A DNA stretch of 6,047 bases from Actinoplanes liguriensis (GTDB lineage Bacteria > Actinomycetota > Actinomycetes > Mycobacteriales > Micromonosporaceae), in assembly GCA_000715855.1 (NCBI GenBank), contig KL571207.1:62449-68495 (forward strand). The letters run 5' to 3'. A program made the position numbers and the translations under genes. Below, one piece after another: positions 3,792 through 6,047 of the stretch (its first letter is position 1; each line of letters begins with the position of its first letter). The notes beneath the pieces are model-generated. The model was not told where the DNA came from, ran no database searches, and saw only the letters and a list, made by a program, of their open reading frames with translations.

Positions 3792-5591
3792 ATGCAGTTC
3801 GGGGGGCCGCGGCTGGCGGTCGACTACGGGACCGCCTGCACTCGCGCTGTGATCGCCGGAAGCGGGCGGTCGTGGCAGGGGCTCACGATCGACGGCAGCC
3901 CCGAGCCACCGAACGTCGCTCACGTCGATGTCAACGGGCAGATCACGGTGGGCAGCGCCGCGTGGCGGCAGGGGTTCACCGACCCCGACGGGTTCGTCGG
4001 TGCGCCGTTGAGCGAGGGGACCGGCACGATCACCCGGCACGGGCGTGAGATCGAGGTGTCAGATCTGATTGCGGCCATGCTGAGCCTGGTCGCGGCCGAG
4101 GCCACCGCGGTGCTGGGTGAGGTGCCGACCGACGTGCGCCTGACGGTTCCGGCCGGGTGGGGACCGCGGCGCCGGTTGTGGATGCGTAAGGCGGCGAGCC
4201 GGGCCGGGCTGGGCATGCCGACGCTGGTGGAGGCGCCGGTCGCGGCCGCCAATCATCAGGTGTTGTCCGGCGTCCAGCTGCCGGTGGGTGCGTTCGTGCT
4301 GGTCTGTGACCTGGGTGCCACTGTCGAGGCGAGTGTGGTGCGCCGCGGGCCGGGTGGCTTCGAGTTGCTGTCGACGCTGTTCGATGCGGATGCGGGCGGT
4401 CAGGCGATCGACGGGCTGCTGGCCGGCATGCTGGGTGTGGCGCCGTCGTGGCCGGTGCTGGCCAATGTCCGTACGGGGAAAGAAGCTGTTTCTTTCGAAG
4501 CGGCAGTGCGGGTGTCGATGCCGCCGCCCGAACCGGCGGTCGTGATCAACGCCGAGCAGGTCGAAGCTACCGCGCTACCGGTGCTCAAACGTGCCGCGGA
4601 CCTGGCGGCGGCTGCCGTGCAGGCGGGTGAGCTCACCACCGCCGACTTGGCCGCGGTCTACGTCGTCGGTGCCGGCGCGAACATGCCCGCCGTGCCCGGT
4701 GTGCTGCAGGAACGTCTGGCGGTGCCGGTTCAGGTGGTGCCGATGCCGGGTGCGGCCGCGGTGCTCGGTGCCGCGGATGCGTCCGGAACGCCCGCCGCGG
4801 AGGTTGTCTCGCCGCAGATGCCGGCGCCGTCGGTACGGGCCATGGTCGGGCTGCTGGTCCCGGGCTTGCTGTCGTTGGTGCTGTTCGCGCATTTCGTGTT
4901 CTCCGCCGAGTTCAGCGGTTCGCGGCTGCTGCACGAGCGGCCGTGGTGGGTGTGGGCGAACTACGGTGAGCTGGCGATCGCCTGTGTGCTGGCGCTGTCG
5001 GTGTGCTTGACGTTCGGCCCGTGGGCGGGTGCGGTGCTGGCCCGTGATCAGCGGCTGCGCGGGCGCTGGGACGGCGCGGGCCAGCTGTCGGCGGGGATGT
5101 TCACCGCGGTGGCTGTCGCGGGCACGGTGTGCGCGCTGTACGCGGTGATCGCCAGCCTGTATTTCCTCGTGCCATACGGCAAGCAGTTGCGGTGGGCACT
5201 GCTGCCGATCCTGCCGAGCGTGCTGATCGCGATCGCGGTCACGGTGCTGCTGCGCAGGCGCCCGGCGGTGCTGACCGAGGGGTTGCCGCTGGCGGCGGTA
5301 CTGATGATCGGCGGCGGTGACCTGGTCTTCGGGTACACGATCACGTCGCGGCACGTGCCGGAGCTGCACGTGCTCTACCTGATCGCCGAGCGGGCCGGTT
5401 TTGCGCTGGTCGGGGTCGGGATCGCACTCATCCTGTTCCGCATCGCGCTGCTGCGGTGGGTTGCGGCGGTGGCGCTGGGCGGGCTCGGGTTCTTCATCGC
5501 TGACTGGCGTACCGCCAACCTTGCCGGGGTCGCGGTCGCGCTCGCGGTCACCGGTTGGTGGGCGCAGCGGCTGTGGGCACAACTGCGGTGA
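3792..5591 (+). CDS. Hsp70-like ATPase domain fused to a multi-pass membrane domain
   Basis: This 599-residue protein joins a cytoplasmic Hsp70/actin-type nucleotide-binding domain (about 7-330) to about eight membrane segments (roughly 349-371, 391-416, 432-460, 466-486, 495-515, 527-550, 553-571 and 573-592). Visible motifs are phosphate-1 (LAVDYGTACTRAVI, 8-21), connect-1 (VEAPVAAANHQ, 146-156), phosphate-2 (VLVCDLGATVEASVV, 169-183) and the adenosine motif (VYVVGAGANMPAVPGVL, 289-305). D11, E147 and D173 match catalytic acids of DnaK. The position of the essential DnaK lysine (PAKRQ) appears to be W58 (AAWRQ), and phosphate-2 has lost a glycine, so ATP may be bound but poorly hydrolysed. 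There is no substrate-binding domain, so it is unlikely to fold proteins as DnaK does; a membrane sensor or scaffold role is inference. In-frame TGA codons 6 and 12 nt upstream fix the ATG. No Shine-Dalgarno site is seen. The stop overlaps the next gene by 4 nt. Confidence 0.88.
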   Translation: MQFGGPRLAVDYGTACTRAVIAGSGRSWQGLTIDGSPEPPNVAHVDVNGQITVGSAAWRQGFTDPDGFVGAPLSEGTGTITRHGREIEVSDLIAAMLSLVAAEATAVLGEVPTDVRLTVPAGWGPRRRLWMRKAASRAGLGMPTLVEAPVAAANHQVLSGVQLPVGAFVLVCDLGATVEASVVRRGPGGFELLSTLFDADAGGQAIDGLLAGMLGVAPSWPVLANVRTGKEAVSFEAAVRVSMPPPEPAVVINAEQVEATALPVLKRAADLAAAAVQAGELTTADLAAVYVVGAGANMPAVPGVLQERLAVPVQVVPMPGAAAVLGAADASGTPAAEVVSPQMPAPSVRAMVGLLVPGLLSLVLFAHFVFSAEFSGSRLLHERPWWVWANYGELAIACVLALSVCLTFGPWAGAVLARDQRLRGRWDGAGQLSAGMFTAVAVAGTVCALYAVIASLYFLVPYGKQLRWALLPILPSVLIAIAVTVLLRRRPAVLTEGLPLAAVLMIGGGDLVFGYTITSRHVPELHVLYLIAERAGFALVGVGIALILFRIALLRWVAAVALGGLGFFIADWRTANLAGVAVALAVTGWWAQRLWAQLR

Positions 5592-6047
5592 TCCGCGCTG
5601 CCCGGGCGATCGTCGCGCTCGCCGTCGTCGTCGGCCCGCCCGTGCTGGTGGTGCTCTGGCTGCTCGCTCATCCGCCGAGCCTGGCGGACATCATGGCGAG
5701 CGGGCCGATGAGCGCGGGCACGATCATCGCGTTGGGTGCGATCCCGGTCGTGTTGGTGTGGTTGCTGCTCAGCACCGCGCTGGTGCGCCGCGGGATCCGG
5801 CGGGCGCGGGCCCGGCTGCGGATGCCGACACCGTCGCAGGTGACCGCCGGGTCGATGGCCGGCGCGATCGTGCTGGGCGGCCCGGCCGTCGTCGCCGTCA
5901 CCGCGCCAGCCGCACCCGTGGCCGCGGCGACTCCGGCGCAGGACGTGATCAGCGCGCAGGGCGTGAGCCTTCCCGACGGCGCCGGTTGGGTGCCGGTCGC
6001 TGTCGGGCAGGCGGTCGCGACCACCGCTGCCGCCGTCTGGTTGCGCC
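5588..6047 (+). CDS. Membrane protein, N-terminal part (probable LysM/BTAD-type anchor), cut by window end
   Basis: A GTG start at 5588 overlaps the TGA of the Hsp70-like gene in GTGA, and the frame stays open for 153 codons to the end of the window. The 4-nt overlap implies translational coupling and joint function. Hydrophobic segments lie at about 8-27 (IVALAVVVGPPVLVVLWLLA), 45-64 and 88-106 (MAGAIVLGGPAVVAVTAPAA), with a likely fourth at 134-152 (WVPVAVGQAVATTAAAVWLR). An Arg-rich cytoplasmic loop (RRGIRRARARLR) separates segments 2 and 3. This layout, with an Ala/Pro-rich third segment, a short outside loop and GVSLPDGAGWVPV before the fourth, matches my recollection of the anchor of actinobacterial LysM/BTAD proteins, whose C-terminal regulator-like domain is cytoplasmic. 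The deciding domains lie beyond the window. It has the same segment order as the 174-residue protein at 516-1040. Confidence 0.72.
   Translation, partial: MIRAARAIVALAVVVGPPVLVVLWLLAHPPSLADIMASGPMSAGTIIALGAIPVVLVWLLLSTALVRRGIRRARARLRMPTPSQVTAGSMAGAIVLGGPAVVAVTAPAAPVAAATPAQDVISAQGVSLPDGAGWVPVAVGQAVATTAAAVWLR

Noticed and set aside
4575..5582. 335-residue minus-strand open frame antisense to the Hsp70-like gene
   Set aside because: Its composition (Arg/Gln/His/Asp/Pro-rich) is the typical antisense shadow of a GC-rich gene; the plus strand carries clear Hsp70 motifs and membrane segments.

Overview
The window is high-GC DNA with actinobacterial (Actinomycetota) gene style. Coding stretches are strongly GC-biased, two genes start with GTG, and the families present are typical of Micromonosporaceae-, Pseudonocardia- or Streptomyces-like bacteria: a DinB/mycothiol-dependent-isomerase-like protein, an HTH/Clp-N pair, a membrane-fused Hsp70-like protein and LysM/BTAD-type membrane anchors. 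The genus cannot be assigned from the sequence alone. I find no rRNA, tRNA, CRISPR array or intact insertion sequence.

Layout. Positions 1-515 look non-coding and hold short-period repeats, including a 62-bp tandem repeat (about 300-450). A 174-residue membrane protein is encoded on the minus strand (1040-516). A 354-bp divergent intergenic region follows. Next comes a plus-strand DinB/maleylpyruvate-isomerase-like gene (1395-2033), converging on an 85-residue minus-strand protein of unknown function (2381-2124). About 380 bp with no convincing gene separate this from a two-gene minus-strand operon: a small HTH regulator (3550-3308) and, 1 nt downstream, a stand-alone double Clp-N domain protein (3306-2764). 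Two 20-bp inverted repeats of the same design sit directly in front of the HTH gene and look like autoregulatory operators. Across a 241-bp divergent region with a second, nested inverted repeat, a plus-strand gene (3792-5591) encodes a degenerate Hsp70/actin-type ATPase domain fused to about eight membrane segments. Its stop overlaps by 4 nt the GTG start of a further membrane protein that runs off the window end (5588-6047). That last gene looks like the N-terminal anchor of a LysM/BTAD-type protein.

How the parts may fit together (inference). The HTH/Clp-N pair resembles a self-contained proteostasis sensor, with a Clp N-domain that has no ATPase of its own and a dedicated regulator. The neighbouring Hsp70-like membrane protein has no substrate-binding domain and has altered active-site loops. 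It is translationally coupled to a membrane-anchored partner, which suggests a membrane nucleotide-dependent sensor or scaffold rather than a folding chaperone. The 174-residue protein at the left has the same membrane layout as the partial protein at the right, so the two may be distant relatives within one accessory locus.
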